From positions 58,239,634-58,303,633 of the forward strand of contig NC_064435.1 in assembly GCF_023343835.1 (NCBI RefSeq): 64,000 bases of DNA, read 5' to 3'. The stretch is from Lagopus muta (Eukaryota > Chordata > Aves > Galliformes > Phasianidae). Of the stretch, positions 26,601-38,820 are shown piece after piece. The position numbers and the translations under genes are program-made. The number at the start of each line of letters is the position of its first letter. Position 1 is the stretch's first letter. The notes below the pieces were generated by a model, which was not told where the DNA came from, searched no databases, and saw nothing but the letters and a program-made list of their open reading frames with translations.

Positions 26601-28979
26601 TCATTGAAGGAGAGATGTCGACAACCTGTAGGAGTGGACCATCAAATGGTCTGAGGGCTGGAGCTTATAGCTTGCAAAGAGAGGTTGGCAGAGCTGAATC
26701 TTTTCAGGATGAAGGAAAGAAGGCCAATGGGGGACATAAATGATGCCTACTCAGCCTCCTGTGTGCTTGTAGAGATTTTTCTCAGAGATGCACACTGATG
26801 GGACTAGGGACACCAGCTGTTGGAAATCCACCTGGATTTAAAATAAAATTTCTTTGTGTTGGGAGAGGTTATGAACTGGAACAATTTGCCTGGGAAGACT
26901 GGGAACTCCTTCAAAAGAGTAGGAGAAAGCTCTGAGTAGCCTGATCCAGCTGTGAAAGGAGCCCTGCTCCTGTGGATGAGGATGACCTCACTTCGCTCAG
27001 AAAAAGACTGGAGCAGGTATGTAAAGACAAGGCAATGGCCAGAATGCAGAAAGCTCTAAACATCCTGCCTTTGATGTTAATGTGATGCTACTTTATTCTT
27101 GACTCCTTCATTCATGACCCAGTGCTTGGTTAAATCATTGATTTTAAGATGGTTTTGTGTCAGTACTGTAGCAAGAGGTAAATTGTTGATGTCTGGGTAG
27201 TTCTCTGATAAAAATGATTGATTTTCTTTTCACGATTGAAATAGTCCAGATGAAAAACAATGTGGTGAGATACACCTACCACACTGTAAGTAGAACAGAA
27301 GCTCTTTATTTGGTGTTCAGCAGCTGCAAACTGACTTATTTCCCTTCTGTTAAATGGAAGTTGAGATGTAAAAACAGACACTGGTGTTTATTGGAAGCTT
27401 AAACCTGCTGATGTTTTATAGATCTGGAAAGTTTTCTGATTGCTATGCATTAAAACAACTGTCACATTCTTGCATAAATTAATCAGAATGACGCACTCTG
27501 CCACAAGGCCTGCTTAAAATATTTATTTTGAAAAAGCATTACCAAGGTTAGTACTAGAGTAGTAACAGCCAAGGCTTTGAGCTGCTACAATTACAAGCAT
27601 TTTTCTTAGAATCTTCTAAATTTGGCCAGATTATATTACCAGTGTCTTAGCAACCAGGAACCATCAGACAGGTTCTGAAAGAATGGAAAATCAGTGCTTA
27701 AATATACCCCGTGCATGCCAGGAAAACTAGAAGAATATGGCAATCCTTTGAGACTCTTAACATTAAAGGTTGTGATCTTGAATGAAGTATTTGTTATAGG
27801 TTACAGTGAGGAACTCTGCTCATTGCAGTAAGTGGCAATGGTGCACCAGACTTATCCACTCTTCTAGTGAAAATCAGCACTGGTTGGCTGTTCTTGGAGA
27901 TTTGTTTAAAGCAATGCTTTGAGGGTGGATGTCGTGGCTACCTTTGCTTGCAGTACTGGATTAAGTTACAGAATTTGATCACTGCTGTTTCCTCTGCTTT
28001 CAATGGCAAGTATCCTTTCCCTCTGAAAGGGCTCTCTGAAGGAAAATAGAGTACATGCCTTAAGCAAAGATACTTAAAGATTGAAGGCTTTCTGCTAGAA
28101 AATCTTCTACAATATATACACAAAGATAGATGGCCATTATAAACCACCAAGTGCATTTACTTGATGGAAACATTTATTAAACACCTACAGGAAAAAAAAA
28201 ATCCCCACTTTACAACTTTTATTTAAACCTACAAAAAAAGAGTAAGAAAAAAAAAAGATGAGAATACACCTAAGAGTGCAGCATTAGCTTTCTTATGCAA
28301 GCAGTGTTATCAGGGGAGAGCAGCTTTGATGAAAACTTCATGAGCTGCAATATTTAAAAATAGGTAGTTAAAGTAATTCTGTAAATTATCAGGAATAATT
28401 TCTGTGTAATCTGTTGTCCAGCATAACAATGAAGAAAAATCTTTGAGAATAAGAATGTTTCTCATCTTTTTTGCCAAAAATGTCTGCACCCACAGAAGTG
28501 TAATTTTCCGCCAGTCACTCATGGATGGGTAAAAATAAATGTACTATCACACACAGAAAAGGTACATATCTCAAAATGTACTGGTATCACAGTGATTCTG
28601 AACAAAAATCTTGTGGATTAAAATGTATCTAGAAGAGACATTGCTATAAAAAGCTGCCAGCATATACAAATGTTTCAAGAGAAGATGGGATTGAAGTGTG
28701 AGAGAGGGGGGAAAAAATGGAAAGAATGAAATCCTCTACAGTTTGGGGGAGCAATTAAAGGCTGTGCAGGGGAAATACAATAAAATGGGTGTAAAATTCC
28801 TTGCAGTGGGGATCAGAGCCTGGCCCAGGTACAAACAACAACTTAATGAATGATATGCAAATTCTTTAGTCAGGCTTCAAGAGCATCCACAAAAGGTACG
28901 TACATGCGTCATCTTCTTAACAGGAAAGGAAGTCTTGGTACGCTACTTTCTTAGCATTTCTGAATGAATTTTCTGAATG
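23651..28979. other. Non-coding DNA up to the duplicated TDP2 unit
   Basis: AT-rich with one old CR1 piece. Stretches at 25800-26000 and 27430-27540 are rich in homeodomain/POU-type ATTA and ATGCAT words and free of repeats; they may be conserved non-coding elements (inference). Confidence 0.45.
26605..27015 (+). mobile_element. Old CR1 fragment
   Basis: Sense CR1-like phrases (GGTCTGAGGGCTGGAGC, AGAGAGGTTGGCAGAGCTGA, TGGGACTAGGGACACCAGC) with many substitutions. The 3' terminus is not preserved. Confidence 0.65.
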
Positions 28980-30380
28980 AAGTTCTGCTTTTTGTGCTAC
29001 AAGCAGCACTGCAAGATGGCAGTGCAACATTCACACACACTTTTCATCTTCCTTGGCGCTTGGCTGATTGGAGCATCCAGGCAGATGCATTAGGCTAAGC
29101 CACTTCATATCACAAGATACAATTCTGGCTCTGCTCACTGCTGGGTCGCTCACTTCTGCTGGTTTAACATGGGTCTGAGGGGCCCTTTTGTTGACATCCT
29201 GCATCTCTCCAGTCATGCTGCCCCCAGTACTTTATCCGTACTGGTTTTGCCCTTCAGTGTTATTCACAGCAGGTTACAGAAGGACAGAGGAAACTCCCTC
29301 CAATCATGTTAGCGAGAGAGATAACCCATCTTGCAGTCTGAAGTCAATCAGTACACAAACAACTCCTCAAAAATGCCTGGAGTGATATGGAGCCTGAGAA
29401 ATGGGGAGGAAAGGTATTCGTTATCCTTCTTTGTGAATTAGTAATTAAGGATATATGTTAATCAGTAATGAATTTAAGTTAATTTCTGGAAGATAAGCCT
29501 GTTTTGCCCATAAGAGTAGTTGGTAAGTGACTTCCCTGCGTATTCCCTCAAATCATGAGCTTTCCTATTTGTTTGCTATTGGGGCCAGCTGGGGCTCACC
29601 TGCCACACATTCCCAGGGAAACACAAGGCATTTTTCAGCTTCTGGCTTAAGGCCCAACATTAGTTTGTCCGTTCCTGTAAGAAGAACACAGTGCACTAGT
29701 TCAGTGTGTATGTTCAGTGCACTTTGCACCACCGACACATCTGTGCACTGAACTTCACACTTGAAATTTAGAAGCAAGAATTCCTTTTTGATGACACTGG
29801 TTGGTACTTTGTACAGCTATAAAATGATAGCTTTCACAAGGCTGAGTAAGAAAGCATGCTTATTTTTTGCAAAGTCAACTAAATCCTGAGCTGCTTTTGT
29901 AAGAGTATTCAGTTTCTACAAGCATCAGAATGATAACTCAGGACAAAACAAAAGCATCTTTAAAATCACCTAGTATATTTACAGATTTTATTCATTCTTA
30001 CTCTTTGTATTTATTAATATAAATATAATTAAAGCAGCTTTATATTAACAAATATAAAGCAGGGTATTTAACATCCCAAGCATAAACTTCCATGTATAAT
30101 ATATATACTATAGCCTTTTCACACCATATGGAAGGCACATTGTTCTCAAATCTGTTCAATATTGGCTTAACTCTTAGATAGAAACTATTTGATTGTGATA
30201 ACCTAGCCATTGTTTCCACAGTTTCCTTATTGTCCTGCTTGAGGGGGCCTATATGTATTTTCAATACGAACTTCAGAAACTGACACAGTACACCTCACAA
30301 AAGACACTGCTGTAAAAGATGATGAAAATATTTACAAAACAAAGCAGTCATCAGAAGAGTATTTTAAAAAAGCAGCAGCA

Positions 30381-30386
30381 TTTATT
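30381..30386 (-). promoter_or_regulatory. Candidate polyadenylation signal in distal TDP2 copy
   Basis: AATAAA on the minus strand in the same position relative to the duplicate stop codon as 38251-38256 in the proximal copy. Confidence 0.35.
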
Positions 30387-30668
30387 ATGAACTTATAACA
30401 CAGGACAAAACAAAAGCATCTTTAACATCACCTAGTATATTTACAGATTTTATTCATTCTTACCTCCTGTTTTAGAACTGAAATTTGCCTTTGTTAAAAA
30501 TATATGTTTAAAGTCATGATTCAATAGCAGATTCAATGTACAGTGAGGAAAAAGGGGCAGGAGCCCAAAGCAGAGGATTTGCTATGGTTGGAACTGTCAA
30601 CTTAAACTGGGAGTGTAAACTTTCTTAAAAACAGAACCCTTAAAACCAAACACCACAAGCCCTGTTCA

Positions 30669-30950
30669 TTATAATATCACATCAAAGCGACACAGAAGAC
30701 CCCAGTGATCACTTGGGAATCTGCCACAGTCCAGTTTTTCCAACCCAATCAAGTCCATATTTTGTGGAATGATATGTCCCCCCTCTGCTGCAGGCCGAAA
30801 GAAAAGGCGATCAAACCGCAACTTGCATTTACTCTCTAGGCGCAGGTTGGTATTGGAGCTTGTGTCCCACGTGTAGCGGCAGTGCTGGGGTTTGCCCAGG
30901 AACTCCCAGATATCCGTGATGTTTTTAGGTAAGCCGCCTACTTTAGCCAC
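30669..30950 (-). pseudogene. TDP2: Distal duplicate of TDP2 terminal exon 7
   Basis: This is an intact copy of the last coding exon (93 residues plus TAA) with its CTCTTCAG acceptor, identical at every base to 38539-38820. If spliced to exon 6 it would make the same protein end with a different 3' UTR. No sign of decay is visible. It may be an alternative terminal exon or simply too young to have decayed. Confidence 0.88.
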
Positions 30951-31120
30951 CTGAAGAGAGAGAACAGAACTGAGCTGTCAAAATATCACTTCCTTTCCCC
31001 ACAACACATGAGTTGTGAAGAACAAAGCTACTGGAGGAATTTCTAACTTGGGTTATTTCTCAGTAGACTCTACTGCGGGACCAATTTTTGTCGTACTTTT
31101 CTAAATCCAAAGCGTACAAT

Positions 31121-31290
31121 CATAGAATCACAGAATTGCTCAGGTTGGAGAGGACCTTCAAGGTCATAAGTCTGACCACAACCTCGAGGTGAGGCCTCAC
31201 CAGTGCCGAGTGGAAGGGCAGGATGACTTCCCTAGTCCTGCTCACCACACCATTCCTGATACAAGCCAGCGTGCCATTAGCCTTCAATGC
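31121..31290 (-). mobile_element. CR1 fragment in distal TDP2 duplicate, middle deleted
   Basis: Antisense CR1 starting CATAGAATCACAGAATTGCT, jumping after CCACAACC directly to GAGGTGAGGCCTCACCAGTG. It is the same insertion as 38991-39361, with a different segment kept. Confidence 0.88.
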
Positions 31291-31878
31291 TACAAAGCAG
31301 AGAGTTCAATTACAAAATCAGGCAGGAGGGGCAAGGCCATGTTTTCTGAAATAACGTCATTCCTGCTCATAGCAGGAATTTCACTGGTAGGGAAAAAAAT
31401 AATTTTTACTAATAATGCAGAAATTTCACTTTTAACATGAGCAGCCAAAAATGTTGAATGTCTCCACAATGGGGTTGGACTTTAAACTCCCCAGATCTAT
31501 TTCTCCAGAGCACCTTCTTCTTTCGTTCATTTTTTTAAGCTTTAAGTCCCAAGAATCAGAGAGCTGAATTAATAAAAAGATCAAGTCCTCAAAATCAGAA
31601 GATACTTTGAAAGCTGAAACATCTCAGATATACATTTTGAGAATTATGCATTTTGTGTTATAGGGGAAAAAAAAAAAAACATTCCTTTTGTGTATATAAC
31701 AACATCTCAGCTGTAACAAAGCCTCAGTATAGCAATGCCACTGTAAAAAGGTGAGGTATGACTAAGAAGTTGCAGACTTCTGGTGTGCAGTTTGTTTCTC
31801 ATGAAGATCATAGAGAAGTATGACAAGATTTTACCAGAATACCTTCCCAAAATAATCAGGTTGCTTATTGCTATTTAC

Positions 31879-32049
31879 CTCGCTGTCTCTGAGGTTTGTA
31901 TCCCCCCCAAATATAACCGTGGTGGACTCAGACTCCTCCTGCATTTTGTTTAACACTATTTGCAGTTGCTTCATACGCTCCTTTGAGTGATCTCTAGTGC
32001 TCTCCAGGTGAGAAGTCATTAGGCAGAGTTCATTACCAGATATGTTCAC
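31879..32049 (-). pseudogene. TDP2: Distal duplicate of TDP2 exon 6
   Basis: The frame is open, the acceptor TGTACAG and donor GAG|GTAAAT are intact, and the 57 encoded residues are identical to the proximal exon 6 (one synonymous change), including GDTN. It has no promoter or upstream exons of its own. It could be used only if the TDP2 transcript reads past the proximal 3' end and splices onto it. It is called a partial gene copy because it is separated from exons 1-5, not because it is damaged. Confidence 0.88.
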
Positions 32050-32309
32050 CTGTACATGAAACAAAACAGGTATGCTATTTTCCACACTGTGATACGAAGA
32101 TCATAGACAAAAAGTAATTAAGGAGTACTGAGAGAAGGTTCCCACCTATAATAAAAAAGATGAATGTTGAAGGTTTGTCTTGGCTTTAAACTATAACTTT
32201 ATGGACATTCTGTGCTAAGACCACATATAGAAGCAGGGATTAGAAGCGTCCCAAGCTGAGCAGAATACTTGCGCACTGTTGGTCTGAGAGAATAAAGATT
32301 TCCTGTTGA

Positions 32310-32652
32310 AGACTGGCTGAGAAAGCTGGGTCTGTGCAGCCTGCAGACTGAGAGATCTTACCAGTGCTTATAAGCATTGAAAGGGAGGGAGTCGTGGATG
32401 GGGCCAGGCTCTTTCCAGCAGTGCCCAGTGACAGACCAAAGGGCAATGGGAACAAACTGGAGCACAGGGCATTCCATATGAACATGGAATGGAAACGAAC
32501 ATGGAAAAACTTATTAACTTTGAGGGAAATACTCAAGACTAATCTGGACTCTTTCCTGTGCAACCTGCTGTAGGGAACCTGCTGTAGCAGGGGGTTGGAC
32601 TACATGATCTTCAGGAGTCCTTTCCAACCTCTATGATTCTGTGATACTGTGA
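32310..32652 (+). mobile_element. CR1 LINE 3' fragment in the spacer
   Basis: Sense CR1 from GGCTGAGAAAGCTGGGTCTG to CTATGATTCTGTGATACTGTG. It is just outside the duplicated unit and absent from the other copy. Confidence 0.88.
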
Positions 32653-33953
32653 TCCCCACGTGGCACTTTTCCTGTTGCATTGGCTGTTGAACAGCCAGAA
32701 ACTGCTTTCTGCAGCCAGCCAGCTATTGATCCACCTCCCTCCCATCAGAGATGCACTTAATGGGAATTCCACAAGCAAATAAAACTCGCATTTCATCTTC
32801 ATTTTCATCTGAAATATGAGCTGATCCCTTGTACTCTAGATAGCCTCTTATTACTCTTTTTCCATCATTGATATTTATGAGTTGAACATAAAATGACTTT
32901 CAACTGTTTAACTGAGGCAGCAGTTGTCACTGTGACTGTAATTACTGCTGCACTGAGGCCATGAGTCAACAAAAAGTATCCTTAAAATGCAACTGTGCCA
33001 CAGCTGGAGAAATATGTCTGTTTGTGTTCATAGGGACATGGGGAGAAAAAGTGTCCCAAGTATCCAGTGAATTGCAGTGAAGCCGTACACAAAGGCTTTT
33101 CTCCTTCTCCTGCCTTAGTATCCTAGAAGTAATTTTTACGATAATCTCTTTTGTGCTTTTTAATATTTTTCTTCACTGATTTATTAGCAGCAAAACACAT
33201 AGAAAAAAGTGCTGTCATACACAGAAAGGGAAATCTATTTGTAATTGATCCTGTGGGGAAATATTATTGTATGTAGTTATTGACTCATAAACTACAGTAT
33301 ATCTCATCTCATCTCAACAATAGCTGATGTCTCCATTTCTCCGCTGTAGATCTTGTAACAAAAATCATAAATAACATGTGCTAATGAGATACGAATTGGT
33401 GATGTTGGAAAATCCATCATTCTGCATGATGTTTAACAATGGATTACCAGCCAGTAATTCCTCTGAGACTAAATAAAATAGCAGGCTGTTTCAGCAGGCT
33501 AGCTCAAGGAGATGGCAATAAATCTACTCAATTACTGTACTACCAATCCATTTTTCACTGCTAAGGATATTATTATTTCATTTAGACTTGTTCGTGCATC
33601 ATAGACCATTTTATTTCAGTCAGTGAGGGAAACCGCGGTATTTTTCTCTCTGAGCTGCAGAGACTTGGGCTTTGATATAGTACAGTATAAGAAGCACAAC
33701 TGGACTCAAGCTCCTATCAGAACAAAAACACATTGCTAAATGCACATTTTAGAAAGTACAGTTTTGTTTTCAAACTAGTTGATCTGAAAAGATTCACTAA
33801 TTGCCTAAGATGGTCAATTGGAACAGAATTATCAGATCCTCGGTAATGATTTGTCCTTTACCTTGATCCTGTAGTATACTGAGAGTTAGATCATTATTTG
33901 GCCTGGTGAGTTAGATTGCAAATAGCTGTAATTCAAATAATAAAATAGTATCA

Positions 33954-34065
33954 TAGAATAATCATAGAATAGTTTGAATTGCAAAACATCCTTAAAGATC
34001 ATTTAATCCAACTCCCCTACAACAAACAGGGACATCTACAGCTACACGAGGTTGTTCAGAGCCGA
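33954..34065 (-). mobile_element. CR1 LINE short 3' fragment
   Basis: Antisense end with repeated TAGAATAATCATAGAATAG and GGGACATCTACAGCTACACG signatures. Confidence 0.8.
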
Positions 34066-37000
34066 ATCTCTTTTTTTACCTCTTTCTTGCCTAGGGAAAG
34101 ATACACAGAAACTTTATTAGTGAAAGTCTACCATAGACAGTTGTTCTCCTTGCTAGGCAGACCTTACAGTCCTGATAATCCTCCCATCCTCACAATAAAG
34201 CCTGGAACTTTGCATTCATTGCCCATGCTCACCCCAGAGTGCTTAATGTCTTCAGATATACGTGGCTTTGTGTAATGGTTCCCAGAAGACAATCTTAGTG
34301 TTCCCAGCAGGCTTCCAAAGGGCCGTAAGAGGGATCCTACCTCCTCCATGCCACCATGATGCAAGAAGTTCATATGAAGTTCACACATGAACTGAGAGTG
34401 ATCTGAGCCCAAGCTCAATGTTTTGGGGTCAGTGTTGCTTTTAGTGGGGAATTTCTATCCTAACCAGCTGCATAGGTACTGGAAAAGGAGCCTGCAGCCA
34501 ACATATCTCTTGCAGGTGCTCCTGGGTGAGCACCTGGATCTAGACATCCTCTTTTTACCTTCATACTGGTTTCTACACGCCAATTTTCATAAAAATATGG
34601 GGCTGGAAACCCCGTGCTGTTTGACTGAAAAAGCCCCACATCCTCCATCTGAGGAGCCCCCAGTGCCTCCATCTGAAGCCACCAAAAAAGTACCCATAGC
34701 TTATTCAGCAAAGCTATTCAATAAAATCTTGGGCATTTCTGTCTCTGATTTTGTGCTATCCTACTGCTCCATTCACAGCTTTCTGCTGAGTGTCTGTGGT
34801 GCATCTGCAGGTAGAACATGCAGAAGTGGTTTACACATTTCTTTGATTTTTACAATTGCAGTACAAAGTAATTGGAAATAATACACTTCCTACTACTCAA
34901 CACCAAAGTCCACGTTCCAAAGAAAAGAAGTATTTTGTTTGTTTGTCTTGGCAAAAATCCAAGCACAGTTTCCTTTTCTAGTGAAATAAAACAGAGAGCT
35001 ATGAATTTCAAACTTTAATTGTGAGGACCCCATGCTAATTTGCAACACCAGCTTGTCAAAGTCCCACATCTTCTGCTCTGCTGCTCTGTTGCATTGCTGG
35101 GGCCTGCCTCATCTCAAACAAATTGCCAGCAGCACTCAGGAAAATGGTATTTTGCAAGTACTACACCATGATGAAAAATGCTTTTCTGAAGATGTAAAAA
35201 TGCCATCTCTATAGCATACAGCTGTTCTTTTACTTGCTTATTTTACTTCCCTTCTTATTTCCATCTTTCCTATATTTTTGAACAATAGAATTTTTTTTTT
35301 ATTTTAACAGTAGGAAGCATGTCAACTCACTGCTCCACAGCCAGAGGTGTTTTGATGGGGTGCATCTGATCTGCACCCCATCAGTGCCAAATGTTCCCAC
35401 TGAGCAGCTGAGCGCTGGTGGTGGGGAAGCCCCGACTCACATCCTTTTCCTTAGTCAAAGCTGTAGTTTTACTGTATCTGTTTATGTCAGTAGCTTGATT
35501 TATTGTCACATGTACACAGAATTTTACTGTGAGCTGCAGAAACTGTGCATTTTTTGTACTGTAGAAACATTTGTCAAGAGAACAGATGAGCAGAGATGCT
35601 GTCCAAATGCGCTCTCACCTCGATCATAAAGCTTCTGTCTGACCTTTCCTCAATTTACTTGCACGATCACACACTGGGAGTCCCTACAATTTCCAATATC
35701 CATTTAAGCTTCCTGTTTTCTTCACTGTTACCAAAGTGGCAGCATTAAACTGATGGCTTTGCAGTCTCTGGGATTCTTCTCTTTGAGCTGATGTTCCACA
35801 ACATGTCTTCTCTCCAATAAATAAATAGATGTTATTTATGAGTCTTCTTCATTAGTTAATCTTTCTTATACTTTTAGTGAACACAAAACATGGGAAATAT
35901 ACCCTAATGAATTTAAATGAAGTCACTGTCACCCAGTGTATAGATGCCATAGTATTACACTGCTGAAACAGGAGAAGAAATCAAGTTGTAAGTTGAAGCC
36001 CCAGAAATCCTTTATTTTACTTTGCTGTTTCTACCCCATTAAATACTTATGTTCAGTTATCTCACAGGTTTTAGTTGACATATTCAGCAGATATTTTACC
36101 TTTTACATCACTGATTAAATTAAGAGGCAAATTAATGTAAGGGCTCTTGCTGCTCTTGATTGTCAGTAATTTGGGTACTTACTAAGTGGTTCAAAGTGTA
36201 TTCAATTATTAAATTCAATAGTCAGTGAAACATGCAGCATTTGCGTCATCATAATTTTTTAAGTATGATTGCTTTTAATGTAGTTCAAGAAGAAGACTTT
36301 TAAAGGCTGTAAAGCATAATTTCCTCATTCTGAAAGAATGATTAACCACTAATTACACTAAATATGGACTTCCTCTTGCCTACCATTATAATTAGAAAAA
36401 TGAAATAGCTCTTACAGCGTTATGTCTCTGCTTGTTCCAATAAAAATGCCGTGTGCCCACTCACTATTTCAGAGGTTAAGGACAGCTGATCAAAGCAGAG
36501 GACACACAGTCAATACTAGAGATGAAGCTGGAAGCTAAGCACTGAGTTAAGTCACACAAGGCTCTCAACCTTTTTTTCCTTCTTTCTTTTTCAAATTAAA
36601 AACCTAGAACAACTGCTGCCTTTTCAGACTCTCCAAAACAACGCAGAGGATGCATCCACATCATAAGCAAAAAATAGCCATCATACCATACAACCTTGTT
36701 TAGTAAGGCTGCCTCCTGTGAAAAACCTATGTACCTCAGGTGTCTCTATCCTTGTCATGAGAAGCTGGTTAAATATCTGCACTATTTTAGGATAAGAACC
36801 CACAAACCAACCTTTCACTGATCTATATTGGGCCAAGTTCTGCTTTTTGTGCTACAAGCAGCACTGCAAGATGGCAGTGCAACATTCACACACACTTTTC
36901 ATCTTCCTTGGCGCTTGGCTGATTGGAGCATCCAGGCAGATGCATTAGGCTAAGCCACTTCATATCACAAGATACAATTCTGGCTCTGCTCACTGCTGGG

Positions 37001-38250
37001 TCGCTCACTTCTGCTGGTTTAACATGGGTCTGAGGGGCCCTTTTGTTGACATCCTGCATCTCTCCAGTCATGCTGCCCCCAGTACTTTATCCATACTGGT
37101 TTTGCCCTTCAGTGTTATTCACAGCAGGTTACAGAAGGACAGAGGAAACTCCCTCCAATCATGTTAGCGAGAGAGATAACCCATCTTGCAGTCTGAAGTC
37201 AATCAGTACACAAACAACTCCTCAAAAATGCCTGGAGTGATATGGAGCCTGAGAAATGGGGAGGAAAGGTATTCGTTATCCTTCTTTGTGAATTAGTAAT
37301 TAAGGATATATGTTAATCAGTAATGAATTTAAGTTAATTTCTGGAAGACAAGCCTGTTTTGCCCATAAGAGCAGTTGGTGTTGGTAAGTGACTTCCCTGC
37401 ATATTCCCTCAAACCATGAGCTTTCCTATTTGTTTGCTATTGGGACCAGCTGGGGTTCACCTGCCACACATTCCCAGGGAAACACAAGGCATTTTTCAGC
37501 TTCTGGCTTAAGGCCCAACATTAGTTTGTCCGTTCCTGTAAGTAAGAACACAGTGCACTAGTTCAGTGTGTATGTTCAGTGCACTTTGCACCACCGACAC
37601 GGGCTGTCTGTGCTACCTCTCCACATCTGTGCACTGAACTTCGCACTTGAAATTTAGAAGCAAGAATTCCTTTTTGATGACACCATTTGGTACTTTGTAC
37701 AGCTATAAAATGATAGCTTTCACAAGGCTGAGTAAGAAAGCATGCTTATCTTTTCCAAAGTCAACTAAATCCTGAGCTGCTTTTGTAAGAGTATTCAGTT
37801 TCTACAAGCTCATCAGAATGATAAAATCTCAAGCCTGGAACTCCTACCCTGTTTTATATTAATATAAAGCTACTTTGTATTTATTAATATAAATATAATT
37901 AAAGAAGCTTTATATTAACAAATATAAAGCAGGGTATTTAACATCCCAAGCATAAACTTCCATGTGTAATATATATACTATAGCCTTTTCACACCATATG
38001 GAAGGCACATTGTTCTCAAATCTGTTCAATATTGGCTTAACTCTTAGATAGAAACTATTTGATTGTGATAACCTAGCCATTGTTTCCACAGTTTCCTTAT
38101 TGTCCTGCCTGAGGGGGCCTATATGTATTTTCAATACGAACTTCAGAAACTGACACAGTACACCTCACAAAAGACACTGCTGTAAAAGATGATGAAAATA
38201 TTTACAAAACAAAGCAGTCGTCAGAAGAGTATTTTAAAAAAGCAGCAGCA

Positions 38251-38256
38251 TTTATT
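38251..38256 (-). promoter_or_regulatory. TDP2: Candidate TDP2 polyadenylation signal (proximal copy)
   Basis: AATAAA on the minus strand about 285 nt after the TDP2 stop codon. A weaker AATAAA at 38319-38324 lies about 215 nt after the stop. Both are kept in the distal copy (30381-30386 for the main one). Which one is used cannot be seen from the sequence. Confidence 0.45.
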
Positions 38257-38538
38257 ATGAACTTATAACACAGGACAAAACAAAAGCATCTTTAAAATCA
38301 CCTAGTATATTTACAGATTTTATTCATTCTTACCTCCTGTTTTAGAACTGAAATTTGCCTTTGTTAAAAATATATGTTTAAAGTCATGATTCAATAGCAG
38401 ATTCAATGTACAGTGAGGAAAAAGGGGCAGGAGCCCAAAGCAGAGGATTTGCTATGGTTGGAACTGTCAACTTAAACTGGGAGTGTAAACTTTCTTAAAA
38501 ACAGAACCCTTAAAACCAAACACCACAAGCCCTGTTCA

Positions 38539-38820
38539 TTATAATATCACATCAAAGCGACACAGAAGACCCCAGTGATCACTTGGGAATCTGCCACAGT
38601 CCAGTTTTTCCAACCCAATCAAGTCCATATTTTGTGGAATGATATGTCCCCCCTCTGCTGCAGGCCGAAAGAAAAGGCGATCAAACCGCAACTTGCATTT
38701 ACTCTCTAGGCGCAGGTTGGTATTGGAGCTTGTGTCCCACGTGTAGCGGCAGTGCTGGGGTTTGCCCAGGAACTCCCAGATATCCGTGATGTTTTTAGGT
38801 AAGCCGCCTACTTTAGCCAC
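38539..38820 (-). CDS. TDP2: TDP2 terminal exon 7, gene-proximal copy (SDH motif)
   Basis: A CTCTTCAG acceptor starts 282 coding nt that encode residues 270-362 and TAA. It contains the FPSDHWGLL motif with the general-acid H351 and ends in the family-typical DVIL. It is base-for-base identical to the distal copy at 30669-30950. Confidence 0.95.
   Translation of the reverse strand: MAKVGGLPKNITDIWEFLGKPQHCRYTWDTSSNTNLRLESKCKLRFDRLFFRPAAEGGHIIPQNMDLIGLEKLDCGRFPSDHWGLLCRFDVIL

Larger units (their letters stand above)
28980..32118 (-). repeat. Duplicated unit, distal copy (second TDP2 3' end)
   Basis: This is a second copy of the TDP2 terminal region, about 4.7 kb beyond the first in the direction of TDP2 transcription and in the same orientation. 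It carries complete copies of exons 6 and 7 with intact splice sites, the 3' UTR and the candidate poly(A) signals, but no exons 1-5. Relative to the proximal copy it lacks 24 bp after position 29730, has a templated patch at 29939-30001, and has a different deletion inside the shared CR1. Confidence 0.93.
32119..36834. other. Spacer between the two TDP2 3' units
   Basis: Unique sequence with two CR1 fragments. It contains no copy of TDP2 exons 1-5. A 152-codon open frame at 34423-34881 has no recognisable similarity and no gene context. This spacer is probably the original downstream flank of TDP2, into which the distal copy was inserted at the far end (inference). Confidence 0.6.

Noticed and set aside
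29031-29216. 61-codon frame present identically at 36886-37071
   Set aside because: It is duplicated only because the whole unit is duplicated. It lies downstream of the TDP2 stop and has no features of a gene.
34423-34881. 152-codon plus-strand open frame in the spacer
   Set aside because: There is no recognisable domain, no splice context and no strong codon pattern; it is within the length expected by chance in 64 kb.
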